DNA of 64,000 bases from Euclidia mi (Eukaryota; Arthropoda; Insecta; Lepidoptera; Erebidae): positions 60,984,047 through 61,048,046 of the forward strand of contig OX123197.2 in NCBI GenBank assembly GCA_944739405.2. Reading direction: 5' to 3'. Below the pieces are notes generated by a model. That model did not search any database and was not told where the DNA came from. It was given only the letters and a program-made list of their open reading frames with translations. Both the position numbers and the translations under genes were made by a program. Shown here piece after piece: positions 42,541-52,905 of this stretch. How positions within the stretch are numbered: position 1 is the stretch's first letter; every line of letters starts with the position of its first letter.

Positions 42541-45375
42541 AGAAATAAATGTTTTACACCAAAACATTAATGGACTTCGTAGTAAATCGGATTTGCTGAT
42601 GTTATCTTTAGAGCAATTACAAAATGAGAACAAGACCATAGATATTCTGTGTATAACGGAGCATAATTTAATTAAAACAGATATTAAATTTATTGATATT
42701 GACAAATTTATGCTTGGATCAAGCTTCTGTCGAAAAAACCGTCGCGGTGGCGTATGTATCCTTATACGAACTCATCACAGGTACAAAACAATAAACGGCC
42801 TGACCAGATTTAGTGAGGAAGGAATAATTGAAGTCGCCGGTATAGAGCTACTGGATTATAAGTTGTTAGTTTTCTGTATTTATAGACCACCTAAAACTAG
42901 TCAAGAAGATATAAATATTTTCTTCCAGAAACTTATATCTTTACTGACGGAATTTTGTCGTAGTAAATATAAAGTTATTCTGTGTGGTGACTTTAATATA
43001 AATATTCTTGTTAAAACAAAAATATCAACAGATTTCCTAAACATATTATTAAGCTACAATTTAAAATGGGCTCTTAAGGAACCGACTCGCATAAATAGTG
43101 GTACATGTATAGATAACTTTATGTGCAATATTCCTAAATATAAAGTGAGAATAATAGAATTTGCACTATCCGATCACACCGCACAGCTTTTTACGTGCCC
43201 CGTACAAACTAGTGTCGCTTTTAAATATTGGTACGTTGAAAAACGAGATCTCTGTGATGAGAATATAAGAAAATTTTGTGAATGCTTAGACTCATTGACT
43301 TTTAGCGATTGTTATAATAACTGTGACCCAGTTGAATCTTTTAATTACTTTTATGATACATTTGTTTTGTTCTATCAATTGTGTTTTCCTATTATTCGAA
43401 CAAAAGTTAGTGTACAAAAACGGCCAAAGTGGATCACAAAGGGTATTAGGCTATGCTGCAAGCGCAAACGACAATTATTGTGGCAATATCGCAAAACACG
43501 TACTGAAAAGAATAAAAATGAGTTTACTACTTTATCATATAGGCTTAATCGCATAATTAAATGTACGAAAACTATTCAAAATGAACAATATATAAATACG
43601 GCTCGGAATAAATGTAAAGCTATGTGGACATTAATTAACAAAGTGAAATTTAATATGCCGAAGAGCGATATTAATTATATTAATAGTAATGACGGAACGG
43701 TTATTGACGATCCTTTGGAGATAGCGAAAGCATTTAATAATTTTTTTATTGACCAAATACAAAGTCTCGATATTGGTAGCAGACCACATCAGACGGCAAA
43801 AATTTCACAGTCTCTGTTTATGGATCTCACTTCACCAACCGAAATATTAACAATAATATCGACCCTTAAAAATACTCGCAGTACCGGATACGACGATATA
43901 TGCACAACAATTCTGAAGCAAGTATCAACTAAAATCTGTTGTGTGCTAAGTCATATAATTAATCAGTGTATATACCAAGGAGTTTTCCCAGATAAATTAA
44001 AGAGAACTATTATTAAACCACTGTTTAAAAAGAACGACCCGCACTGCCTGGGCTCATATCGACCCATTGCTCTAATACCGACAATTTCTAAATTTTTTGA
44101 GAAAATTATGCATGACAGAATATACAAATTTATTGAAAGACATGATTTATTTGCCATTGAACAGACAGGTTTTAGGAAGAATAAAAATATAAATATGGCT
44201 ATTTATAATTTTTTGAAAGAAATCACCGATTGTGTCGATGATAAAATGCCCGTATGTGCGCTTTACATGGATCTGACAAAGGCATTTGACTGCGTGGATC
44301 ATGACATATTGCTGAGTAAATTAGACTCATATGGGATCAGAGGAAACATTTTAAATCTAGTTGGGTCTTATCTTTCTAACAGAAGTCAATGTACTCAGGT
44401 TACACGTTTGTGCCCAAAAACCAGAAAACAGACATATTGCCGCTCAGATTATAGACAGGTTAGCATAGGAGTCCCACAAGGCAGTGTAATGGGACCGCTT
44501 TTATTCAATATATATATTAACGATCTCCCGAAGATAACAAAACATCCCACAGTTTTATTTGCAGATGACAGTACAATTATATTTAAGGGTAAAAACAGGT
44601 CGCTTCTTGAATCTGACATTCACAGCACCTTATCTAATGTAATTCAATGGTTGACATCTAATAATTTAAAAATTAATCTAAGTAAGACGCATTTAATGAC
44701 ATTTAAAAATCGTATTCCCTTATTAACTGATATTGACGTAACCTACGAAGGCGATAAACTTCATACAATAGACTCAACAACATTTTTGGGATTGAACATA
44801 GACAGCAGTTTGAATTGGAAAGGGCATATAGAAAAAATCTGCTCAAAATTAAATTGTCAGTCATACGCTCTATACATGCTCACAAAAAAATTAAACCGTA
44901 CTGCAGTACTTACGGCATATCATGGATATGTAGGATCCCTATTACGGTACGGGATCATATTCTGGGGCAATTGTACAGAAATAGAACAAGTATTTAAGGC
45001 TCAGAAAAAATGTGTCAGGACATCAATGTTAAGCAAACTGATAGCTGTAAACCGTTATTTAAACAACTTAAGATATTAACCGTGCCGTGTCTGTATATCT
45101 TCGAATTAATATTATTTGTTAAAACTAATTCAAACATGTTCAGTAATTTTACAAATAAGCGTCACAACCTCAAAGTACGTTGTCCTCAACATAAAAGTGC
45201 GTTGATGGACAGGAGTGTTTTCTGTATGGCGCCACGAGTGTATAATCACCTACCAAAATGTCTGTTGTCAATAGATTGCATCCACAAATTTAAAAGCAAA
45301 CTCAGACTATTTCTTTTAGACAAAGCTTACTATAATATTAATGACTATTTAAATGATAATTACTCCTTCCAATGA
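42521..45375 (+). CDS. LINE ORF2: endonuclease plus reverse transcriptase, one frameshift
   Basis: Starts at ATG 42521 inside the end of ORF1. Endonuclease: VLHQNINGLRSK, ILCITEHNL (Glu), LVFCIYRPPK, VILCGDFNINI, FALSDHTAQLF (S-D-H intact). RT: GSYRPIALIPTISKFFEKI, IEQTGFRKNKN, CALYMDLTKAFDCVDHDIL (motif A), SIGVPQGSVMGPLLFNIYI (motif B), VLFADDSTII (motif C, FADD), KINLSKTHLM, TFLGLNIDSSLNW. The open frame gives 852 residues and ends at 45077-45079. A single-base change near 45015 moves the true continuation (TDSCKPLFKQLKILTVPCLY … FCMAPRVYNHLPKC) to the frame ending at 45375. All catalytic motifs are present. Confidence 0.9.
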
Positions 45376-45665
45376 TTTATTTATGTTTAAATACCAAATT
45401 GATTTGTGAAATATGTAAAATGTAGCGACTAATGCTTAATTGACTAATTGAAAATTGACTAATTCTTATAGTAAATACTTACATGTTTTTGATTAATGAC
45501 ATACTTAAACAAATAATTTTGACATTAGCCATTAATTAATAATTGTATTGCATGCCTTGCGGCGGATGATGGAGGAACCAATACATAATTATGTACCTAT
45601 ATAATACCACAATAATGTACCCATTTTCGCAATAAAGACATTTGAATTTGAATTTGAAATTTGAA

Positions 45666-45969
45666 TCTTGTAAACAGCGTACCTAAATATACAAACTAAT
45701 TCACTTGCTCCACTTGCTGTCCATCGATCATAACATTACAAGCCGTAACGCATTCCTCCTTTTCAAAAACCATAACTTTCGTTTTACTTACATTCACTTT
45801 CATTCCTTTCCTCTCTAACGCACCATGCATGATTATTACCATCTCCTGCAACTCCTCCGCTGAAGACGCAAGTATAACCTGATCATCAGCATAAAGGAGG
45901 CATTTGACAAGTAACTCATTCATCCTTAATCCACAATCACTATGTTTCAAGTCTTGCAAACAACTGTCC
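45666..45969 (-). pseudogene. LINE RT palm segment with YADD (SAYPSGK family)
   Basis: The frame from 45959 shows KHSDCGLRMNELLVKCLLYA-DDQ (motif C YADD), then LQEMVIIMHGALERKGMKVN and VSKTKVMVFEKEEC. It stops at VEQVN because a Glu codon (GAG in the copy at 55.2 kb) is TAG here. The frame continues beyond as FVYLGTLFTR up to the insertion border at 45666. Motif B lies across the nested LINE tail at 46133-46168. Confidence 0.85.
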
Positions 45970-46132
45970 GTTCTTGCCCGTTCTTTCTCGTGGTTCTACC
46001 TATTGCTTTGCGAATGGGCAGTAAATGTAAATGTAGAAGCATTATTAATTTACTTTAAAAATTTGACGTTCATAAGCGTCACGTTGTGACCTAGATGAAT
46101 AAATGATTTTTGACTTTGACTTTGTCCATGAA
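45970..46132 (+). mobile_element. LINE 3'-tail insertion with 5-bp target duplication
   Basis: Flanked by TGTCC (45965-45969, 46133-46137) inside the older LINE. It contains TTCTTTCTCGTGGTTCTACC, GGCAGTAAATGTAAATGTAG and GACGTTCATAAGCGTCAC, and ends TTTTGACTTTGACTT. It belongs with the tails at 4055, 57685 and 59288. Confidence 0.85.
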
Positions 46133-46175
46133 GAGGTTGAACAGCCATGGCGACGCTACACATCCCTGTCTATTA

Positions 46176-46740
46176 CCTTATATTATATTTTATAGATCTA
46201 TTTTAATTATCTGCGTATAAACAGATGGGATATGTTATTTGTCATTGTCATATTCATAATTTAAGTACTTGGTTTCAAAATTTCTAAGCTAATTAATGCC
46301 AGGTATTTTCTTGCATCTATTGCTCTCTTCTTCCATTTGAGAAAGCTAATTAGATCTGTCAATTTTGGTTTCACAAAAATTGGTTGTTGTTAGAAATTTT
46401 ACCATACAGAATTAAAAACAGAAATAAAAACAGATTTCCATTTTCCTTTTAAGAAGCTTTTGATTTCAGATTTGTTCACATATCAGATAGGTATGTATTT
46501 TTATATTTTTAGCCTAGGTTTTCTTAGTTAGTTTGCTCTAATGTGACTCAAGTGTGAATGGTCTGTAAGGTCAACGTACTTTATATGAGGAGTCTGGAGG
46601 GTCCTCAAACTTTTTATAGAGGGCGTTTATTGGGTCTTCGTTTTTAGTGCATGGTCGTACTTTTGGAAGAATATGGCCCTGTTGCACTGTTACGGGTTAA
46701 TTAATTGTTTGGGTTAATTTTACGTTTCTTATATTAAAGT
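46176..46740. other. No feature recognised
   Basis: Unassigned AT-rich sequence left of the type B SINE. Confidence 0.4.
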
Positions 46741-46744
46741 AGGT

Positions 46745-47020
46745 AAACCATAGCGACTAGTGATATACATAACAGACTGCCGAGACGATGGTCTTGGGTT
46801 CGATCCCCATACCCCAGATATACACCTCTGACTTTTCCAAGGTTTTGTGTGTATTAAAAATATTAATTATCGCTCGCTTAATAAAGCCCGGTAGATGGCA
46901 ATAGGCTTGCCCCGTAATACATTGGGACCGAAACATAACTGGCGAAGTGTCGGTGTGCTATACACCTCTGCCTTCACTCTCGGGGATAAAGGCGTGAAGT
47001 TATGGTACGTTATGGTAAAC
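46745..47020 (+). mobile_element. SINE, head type B
   Basis: CCATAGCGACTAGTGATATA, ACAGACTGCCGAGACGATGG, B-box-like GGGTTCGATCCCC, then the same middle, body and tail as 6079-6357 (GACCGAAACATAACTGGCG, CACCTCTGCCTTCACTCTCG, GGCGTGAAGTTATG). It is moderately decayed. Confidence 0.8.
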
Positions 47021-47159
47021 TTTAGTTTTCGAATAAAGTGGTCAGATTGACGAGTGATTATAATTAGACAGTCGTCAGTTATAAAATGGTATCTTTGTCC
47101 ACACTTCTGCAACGCGTCAGCGAGTCTAGAACGCTTTCCGCACGTGACATACAAATTGT

Positions 47160-47290
47160 TACTAACCCATTCCATCCAGTGGTTGTCGTAAGAGGCTGCT
47201 AAGGGAAATGCAATATGCTATCAGTATATTTGGGAAGGGATGGCAAATCCGACATCAAATCCCACATAGAAAACCGTTAGTAGTCCACCA
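47160..47290 (+). repeat. Diverged copy of the SINE type C 5' extension
   Basis: GTGGTTGTCGTAAGAGGCTG-CTAAGGGAAATG and CGACATCAAATCCCACAT resemble the 145-bp extension of the type C SINEs, but no tRNA-like head follows. The extension may exist as a repeat of its own. Confidence 0.45.
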
Positions 47291-47471
47291 ATGGACTGTG
47301 ATAACCTGTAAAAGTTATTATTCTAAGTATTTTCATAATAAAGTTCTAGCAGTTATATAACAAACTCATTGCATATGTTCATTATCGCCTTTTGGGCATC
47401 AAAAGAGGTATCGCTAGTAAATCGCAGTAACTAGAAGCATAAATTGTCATGAGGATCCTCACCATCAAGCC

Positions 47472-48014
47472 TAATTCGAACAAACACCGCTATCAACGCA
47501 GCAGGGATGCCTGTCTATTTGAGAAGCTCCTTTTAATTAAGAGTTAGCTAACTGCAGTTAATACCGTGGTGTAGTCTGCCGGTTTAGTTAAGTGATGACG
47601 TGTTGTGTTTTGAAATGCATGCACTTATGAGTTATTGGTTTTAAAATGGTTTATTATTATTAGCTTTGATATGCCTAGTCCGCACGCAATGTGCTACATA
47701 GAATCATACAAATTTGTCAAATTGAACACATGCCAATTGTAAGAAACATCTTGTTCAGAATACTTGGTATATCTTACGCCAAATATTGACGGAAAATGCA
47801 GATGTTGTCTGCTTAGCAATTTAGATAAGACTGGCATTTTGGGTCGAGCAAAATCAATATGATTGTGTAAACCACAATTACTAAGCCGGTGTATCATGAT
47901 CACAGCATCTCTGTATTCAATATTAATTCGAACGAATACCGCTATTAGCACAGCAGGCATTCCTATCACTTGTAACAGCTCTTTAATTAAGAGTTAAGCA
48001 AACTACAGTTAATA
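47472..48014 (-). repeat. Two diverged copies of an exon-like module on the minus strand
   Basis: Segments 47472-47563 and 47926-48014 (454 bp apart) match over about 90 bp. On the minus strand each begins with TTAACTGCAG or TTAACTGTAG, which looks like a splice acceptor. Each then encodes KELL…GIPAALIAVFVRI or KELLQVIGMPAVLIAVFVRI. The downstream copy continues open for 92 codons (47969-47694); the other has stops. A weaker match to the acceptor part is at about 49305-49345. The protein is not recognised. Confidence 0.45.
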
Positions 48015-48109
48015 GGTTCGTTTATTCCACCATTCTGGTTAATTTATGACGATGTGATAATTTTCTGCAGTCAAATTTTAGGGAAGGCATTTTAAAGAAT
48101 TTGATATTT

Positions 48110-48320
48110 CAATGTTTGTAGGTAAGAAAGTGATGAATATGCACGTAGAAGAATGAAAAGGGAGAAAGCGGCCAAGGAAAAGATGCATGGACTGTCTGAG
48201 GATTGATATATAACAGTAAGGGATAAACGATCGGATGACTGGTGACAAAGAAGTATGGAAGCGAAGTTCATAGTGTGCCGACCCCAAATAAATTGGGCCA
48301 GACAATAATATAATGTTTCT
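48110..48320 (+). mobile_element. RTE-type LINE 3' end (RPRKRWMDC family)
   Basis: Reads AAAGCGGCCAAGGAAAAGAT, GCATGGACTGTCTGAGG, GATGACTGGTGACAAAGAAG and GTGTGCCGACCCCAAATAAA. This is the coding trace RPRKRCMDCLRI…MTGDKEVWK…CADPK of a second RTE subfamily. The inverse fragment at 52690-52905 belongs to the same family. Confidence 0.65.
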
Positions 48321-49639
48321 ACTATTATAGACTTGAAAGTATGGAGGATTAATAAAAGTTCGTAACTCTTTCACGCAGAAACTGCTTATTGAATTTTTAT
48401 GAATCTTTGTGATAAATTAGCTAGTACATCAGAATATCACATGGGTGACATACACTTCCACTAGACAACCCCTTCATAGACGAAGTTTCGGACAGAAACT
48501 ATAAGCTTATATTTGGGAATGAATACCAGTTCAAAGGTAATATAAATTGCGAAAAGGCTACTAGCTGGTAGCTTATTTATTTGATTCCGTAGCTTAGTGC
48601 AGTCTATACTTGCATTCATAGAATTTTATTTAACCCTGTTCCAGTTCCAGGAAAGGCAAACAATTATTGAACACAGCTTTTATAATACAGAAGCCATAAG
48701 TCGAATTCACTACCAGAATAAGCGTCTACCACAGTTACAGAAATTAAATAGAATTAAATGATTTACTTCGTTTCTATTTGTATCCATCTTATAAATATAT
48801 TCTGTTTTGGAAAATCTACTTTAAAATAATAGGGATGAATCCGACAAGAAAAGTAAATTATATAAGTTCTTTCATCTAGTAAAACATGCCAAAATAATTG
48901 CAATTTTATTCCTCAATTAATGTTATAACTATATAACATTATATTTTCATTTTATTATTTTATTGATAATTATTAGTACTCAACTTTACACCATAAAGTT
49001 ATGACGTCACAACTTCATAGTTTGTTTTTGACAACTCATCAAAAGTGCCTAATTTGACTAGTTGTCATCACCTATTGTACAGATTTTTTATTCTCGTATT
49101 TTCAGCTAAATCATGAAAATCTATTGTTGTTCCATATAAAATCGGGACAAGTAAACTAACACACCTTGTCAATATCAGTTAATAATCCCATCCACATCGT
49201 GATAAACAGCGGATAAGCTCATACTTACCTTCCGGAAATCAGATAGAAAACCAAATAAAGCTTATACAAGCTTTCAGCACTGATGGGATCCGCTATCCAT
49301 TATGGTGGTCCCTCCGGTTAATCTCAATTCAGAGTTGAGAAAACTGCAGTTTATAAAATGGTGTAACCGTCGTTATTAACATACTATGTTGAGGAAAATA
49401 GATTTGTTTTAGTGGATTGAGAAACAAATTGGGTTTATGGGATGACATACATCACGGCTGTTCTTCGAGGGGATAGATAGATCTGTGTGGTAATCTGTAA
49501 ACGGTTAATATAAATTTGGAGTGGACAGGTGGTTTAGTAGTTGGTGAACCTGAGTGGTAAGCTGGAAGTCATGAGATCGATTTCCAACCAGGACAAATTT
49601 TTATTATTATTTGTTACGTGTGTAATAATTTCTGAATCT
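48321..49639. other. No feature recognised
   Basis: Unassigned AT-rich sequence, apart from the weak acceptor-like match noted at about 49305-49345. Confidence 0.4.
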
Positions 49640-50660
49640 GATTTTGTTTGTAGAAGACTTGACTGAAGCCATTGACCACCATCAAGAAGTTGTTATTTAT
49701 ATTGATTTCAGTAAAGCCTTCGACAAAGTTCAAAATGCACCTAAACGTTGATAAATGCTGTCACGTAAAATTTTCGCTCATCGATCATCTTATTAAATAG
49801 GAAGTCACTCCACTCCATACGTCAGGTAGATTCAATAAAGGACCTCGGTGTCATTATGGATAACAAACTAACATTTGAACGCAAGCCCCAGTTGCTGGCT
49901 GTGCCGCGCACACGCACTATTCTGTTGTGCGAGGCGCCACTGACTCGCGCACTTCGCACTCTCAGTCTTGTAGCGGAGAAGACTGATATTTTTACTTGTG
50001 CACTGACTGATTTTAGTAAAATAACCTTACATGTCGTTTGTTACGAACTTTAAATTGTATATTTCTGCCTTCACTATTGCATTAGGTTAAGATATCTACC
50101 TGTAAATAGTTGTAAGTGGTGATTTTAAATAAATAAATAAACTTCAAAGATAGAATACTATTAAAAGGGCATCAACAATGTTAGGATTTGTTATAAGAAA
50201 CGGTAAAATATTTCGTAAGCCGCATACAAAAATATTATTATATAATACTTTAGTGCGTGGTACCCTCGAATATTGCCCTATTGTCTGGAGACCGCATTAC
50301 TCTACTCTTATAATTAAACTTGAAAGAATCCAGAAGCGATTCTTGTGGCACTTGGCATTTTCAACTGGTTTTGCTAAAACGGCGAGAAAATATGAAAACA
50401 GGCTAAGCGTTTTCAAATTACCATAACTCGAAAAAAAAGAACGTTTCTGGATTGAAATGTTGTATATAAACTTCTGTACAATGAAGAAGATTGCTCAGCT
50501 CTTGTTGGTTTTTGTTAAAAATTTAATTTCAAAGCTCCAAGTCGAATACTCCGTGGTCCAATAAGGCTTATGGCCTCTCCGTTTCGATCCACAGTTTTGG
50601 GTTACAACTCACCCATTCCTAGATTATGTAGAGCTGTAAACATAATTGCCCAATCGATGT
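49640..50660 (+). mobile_element. Jockey-superfamily LINE fragment, RT deleted internally
   Basis: Coding traces in order: DLTEAIDHHQEVVIYIDFSK-AFDKV (RT motif A, 49655-49730), then a deletion covering YADD, and SIKDLGVIMDNKLTFE (about 49833-49880). An inserted LINE tail follows (about 49883-50145). Then come TMLGFVIRNGKIFRKPHTKI, LVRGTLEYCPIVWRPHYS and LERIQKRFLWHLAFSTG (50178-50426), and PFRSTVLGYNSPIPRLCR near 50580-50630. It is broken and non-functional. Confidence 0.75.
49883..50145 (+). mobile_element. LINE 3'-end insertion inside the fragment at 49.6 kb
   Basis: GC-rich start (GCTGTGCCGCGCACACGCAC, CGAGGCGCCACTGACTCGCG), then AT-rich, ending AAATAAATAAATAAA. It splits the coding trace LTFE / FKDRI. 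No RT sequence. The family is unknown. Confidence 0.5.
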
Positions 50661-50734
50661 TTATATGTTTTCCATGATAAGGAATGAGTTCCGGAGGCAC
50701 AATTTCATGAAAGTGCTTGAATAGAACGAATTGA

Positions 50735-50878
50735 TCGATTTGAAACTTTCGCGATTTGTATACATCATACAATATTATTTAGCGAGTCTTAGTCGCGATA
50801 ATTTGTTTATTTCAAGGCATAAATACCTCTGTTATTCTCCTACGTTTCTACCGGCCTACCGCTAAATAATATTGTATG
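50735..50878. mobile_element. 144-bp insertion with 14-bp flanking repeat and 21-bp internal inverted repeat
   Basis: ATAGAACGAATTGA occurs at 50721-50734 and 50879-50892. The inserted segment carries perfect 21-bp arms at 50764-50784 and 50860-50880 (ATCATACAATATTATTTAGC and its complement). It has no A-tail and no coding sequence. The type is unknown. Confidence 0.6.
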
Positions 50879-51089
50879 ATAGAACGAATTGAATGGATTA
50901 TGGAATTTATATTTACTTTTAATTTATTTTAAATTATCATTTAAAATTATCAACCTAAATTAATTTAAGTTTATTAGAATTTATATTTGTATATTTTCAG
51001 TGTGTTTGTGCCTACTTTCTAATCATTTTATGTTACAGTAATTATGATTATGATATGTATGTGAATAGAATACGTAAACGTAGGACGCC

Positions 51090-51225
51090 CTCCGGCTAGG
51101 TGGAGTGACGATATACGCAAAGTGGCTGGCAGCTGCTGGACACGAAGAGCAGAAAATTGGTCTCAGTGGCGTGCCATTGGAGAGGCCTATATGAGTGGGC
51201 TACGGCTGATGATGATGATGATATT
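51090..51225 (+). mobile_element. RTE-type LINE 3' end
   Basis: Encodes RRPPARWSDDIRKVAGS and WSQWRAIGEAYMSGL, and runs into GATGATGATGATGATAT. It is a short 5'-truncated copy related to the one at 3140. Confidence 0.75.
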
Positions 51226-51690
51226 AGAAATAGAGCTAAATTGACAAAGTTAAAAATCACGCTCGGTTTACCACACATTGTTAAATTTTAATATTTTACT
51301 GTTAAGGTTAAAGTTGAATATTGCTACAATAGGGGAAGGGGTAAATGGGGAAGACGACATCAAAAAAGTCGCTGGCTCAAACTGGTGTCAAGTAGTACAA
51401 GACAGAGAAAAGTGAACCTTGGAGGAGGCCTTTACACATTCTGGGGACCTTATCTAAACTTTCAATTCAAAATATTTATAATCTTACCGTAGACAAAAAT
51501 ATTTGAGTTAGTACTAAGCTAATAATTTAGTATTTAAGAAAAATTGTGGCAAAGGTCAAATAAAGGCTCTTTTTTATTGCAATAATGTGTTAGGCATATA
51601 AATAGTTTAAAACCTAGATCTAATTAACACAATATAAATTTATTTTATATTAATAATCTTAATAAAAATACTATCTACTAAGAAAATAAA
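51226..51690. other. No feature recognised
   Basis: Mostly unassigned. A faint RTE-like trace (GACATCAAAAAAGTCGCTGG … AGAGAAAAGTGAACCTTGGA) at about 51355-51440 could be another decayed RTE end. Confidence 0.35.
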
Positions 51691-51691
51691 A

Positions 51692-51883
51692 TCCTTGCGT
51701 TACTTACTGACTGACAGACACGCTACAGCCGAAACTATTGGGCGCAGGAAGCTGAAATTCGGCATGTATGTTCCTTGAAGACCGTAGGGGTGGACTAAGA
51801 AGGGATTTCCCGAAATGCCCACGGGATCGGCCAAAATGGGGAAATTTAAAAAAAATGCAGGTGTAGCTGCTGGCGTCCTCTAG
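51692..51883 (+). mobile_element. 192-bp non-autonomous Helitron
   Basis: Starts TCCTTGCGTTACTTACTGAC after an A and ends GCTGGCGTCCTCTAG before a T. A small GCAG/CTGC hairpin lies near the 3' end. The interior (GGGCGCAGGAAGCTGAAATT, TGGACTAAGAAGGGATTTCC) matches the minus-strand copy at 58958-59154. Confidence 0.8.
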
Positions 51884-51938
51884 TTTAATATAAAATAAAT
51901 TTAATATTAGAGACTACTACTACTTTAATACTATATAC

Positions 51939-52060
51939 TGCCTCCGTGGTCCAGTGAATAGCGTATGCGACTGCGGATTGGAGGTCCCGAGTTCGATTAC
52001 CGGGTCGGGCAAAAGTGTTACTGGGTTTTTCCGAATTCTCAGTAGCAACACGGACAAAAT
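51939..52060 (+). mobile_element. SINE, head type A, 3'-truncated
   Basis: CTGCCTCCGTGGTCCAGTGA, GAGTTCGATTACCGGGTCGG and GAATTCTCAGTAGCAACACG, then the homology stops. The body and tail are absent. Confidence 0.85.
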
Positions 52061-52689
52061 TGATCAATAATAGTAGTATACTATCGATTTAATCACGTAT
52101 TATTTATCAGATATATCTGTGTTATATGTATAAATATGTTAGTTTATTTGTAATCTGGTTGCCATTAAATAAACTCAGCTTAGTGTGTGAACATTTCCAA
52201 ATATGTGTTAAGTCATTATTGGACAAATCAAATTCACTTTCATCATCGTCATCTCGATAAAAAATCCACCGCTGGACATGTTCTCTCCATAGAGACCAAT
52301 CGTGAATCAAATTTGTTTTAGCCAATCTAAAATTCAATCTATCCATACATCTACTTACTAGTAAATTGACTACACAGCACCCTGCGATACATGTTCCATA
52401 AAAGTTATTTTACTTTCAGGTTAAATAAACTCATTTGCAAATGCTTTCGTATTTCAGACAGACCTACATACTTTGAACTCTATGATTCGTTAACGAATCC
52501 AACGATTGACTTTGAATCATGTTTGAGCAGTGAATCCTAGTTAGGTCCGTGTACTAAATTACACATACCAACCCAAATATAACGAACTTTGCAGTTTCAC
52601 TAGACCATCTTCCTTGCTTAGCGTTATTCTGCTTTCTACTCTTAGTGTCATGTTAAATAGTTTGTGACGATCCTTAATTAGTAACATTT
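52061..52689. other. No feature recognised
   Basis: Unassigned AT-rich sequence. Confidence 0.4.
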
Positions 52690-52905
52690 ATTCATCATCT
52701 TCTTGCCCTGGTCCCAATCTATTTGGGGTCGGCGCAGTACGTCCTTCGCTTCCATTCTTTTCTGTCACCCGTCATCTGATCATTTACCCCTTTCTCTTTC
52801 ATATCCATCCTCACACAGTCCATCCATCTTTTTCTTTCCTTCTCCCTTTCCATCCCTCTACCTTCATATTCATCACTTGCTTACCTACATACATGCAACA
52901 TTTAT
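52690..52905 (-). mobile_element. RTE-type LINE 3' end (RPRKRWMDC family), inverse
   Basis: Plus-strand text CATCATCTTCTTGCCCTGGT, CCAATCTATTTGGGGTCGGC and CATTCTTTTCTGTCACCCGT is the complement of the C-terminal coding end also seen at 48110-48320. The plus-strand 73-codon frame across it is a by-product. Confidence 0.65.

Larger units (their letters stand above)
41660..45665 (+). mobile_element. Nearly intact 4006-bp Kiri/CR1-like LINE inserted in the older LINE
   Basis: Borders are fixed by the interrupted host LINE: TCTT occurs at 41656-41659 and 45666-45669 as a 4-bp target duplication. The element starts CATCACCTAAAAACAATCG and ends in ATTTGAATTTGAATTTGAAA-TTTGAA repeats. It has two overlapping ORFs. 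ORF1 (41719-42540) has an SGNH-hydrolase-like domain. ORF2 (42521-45375) has endonuclease and RT with only one frameshift near 45015. It is the best preserved retrotransposon in the window and hence probably a recent insertion. The Kiri/CR1 assignment is inferred from the ORF1 type and tail. Confidence 0.9.
41062..46168 (-). mobile_element. LINE of the SAYPSGK-stop family, split by two nested insertions
   Basis: A 5'-truncated minus-strand LINE in three pieces: 46133-46168 (QGCVASPWLFNLFMDK, RT motif B side), 45666-45969 (YADD region) and 41062-41659 (C-terminus, stop and ATGT tail). The gaps are filled by a LINE tail (45970-46132) and a 4-kb LINE (41660-45665). Each insertion has its own target duplication, so the original reading order can be followed across both. 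Its end (VVSAYPSGKQA-stop) is followed by (ATGT)n. Related fragments are at 55121-55835 and 57915-58115. Confidence 0.85.
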
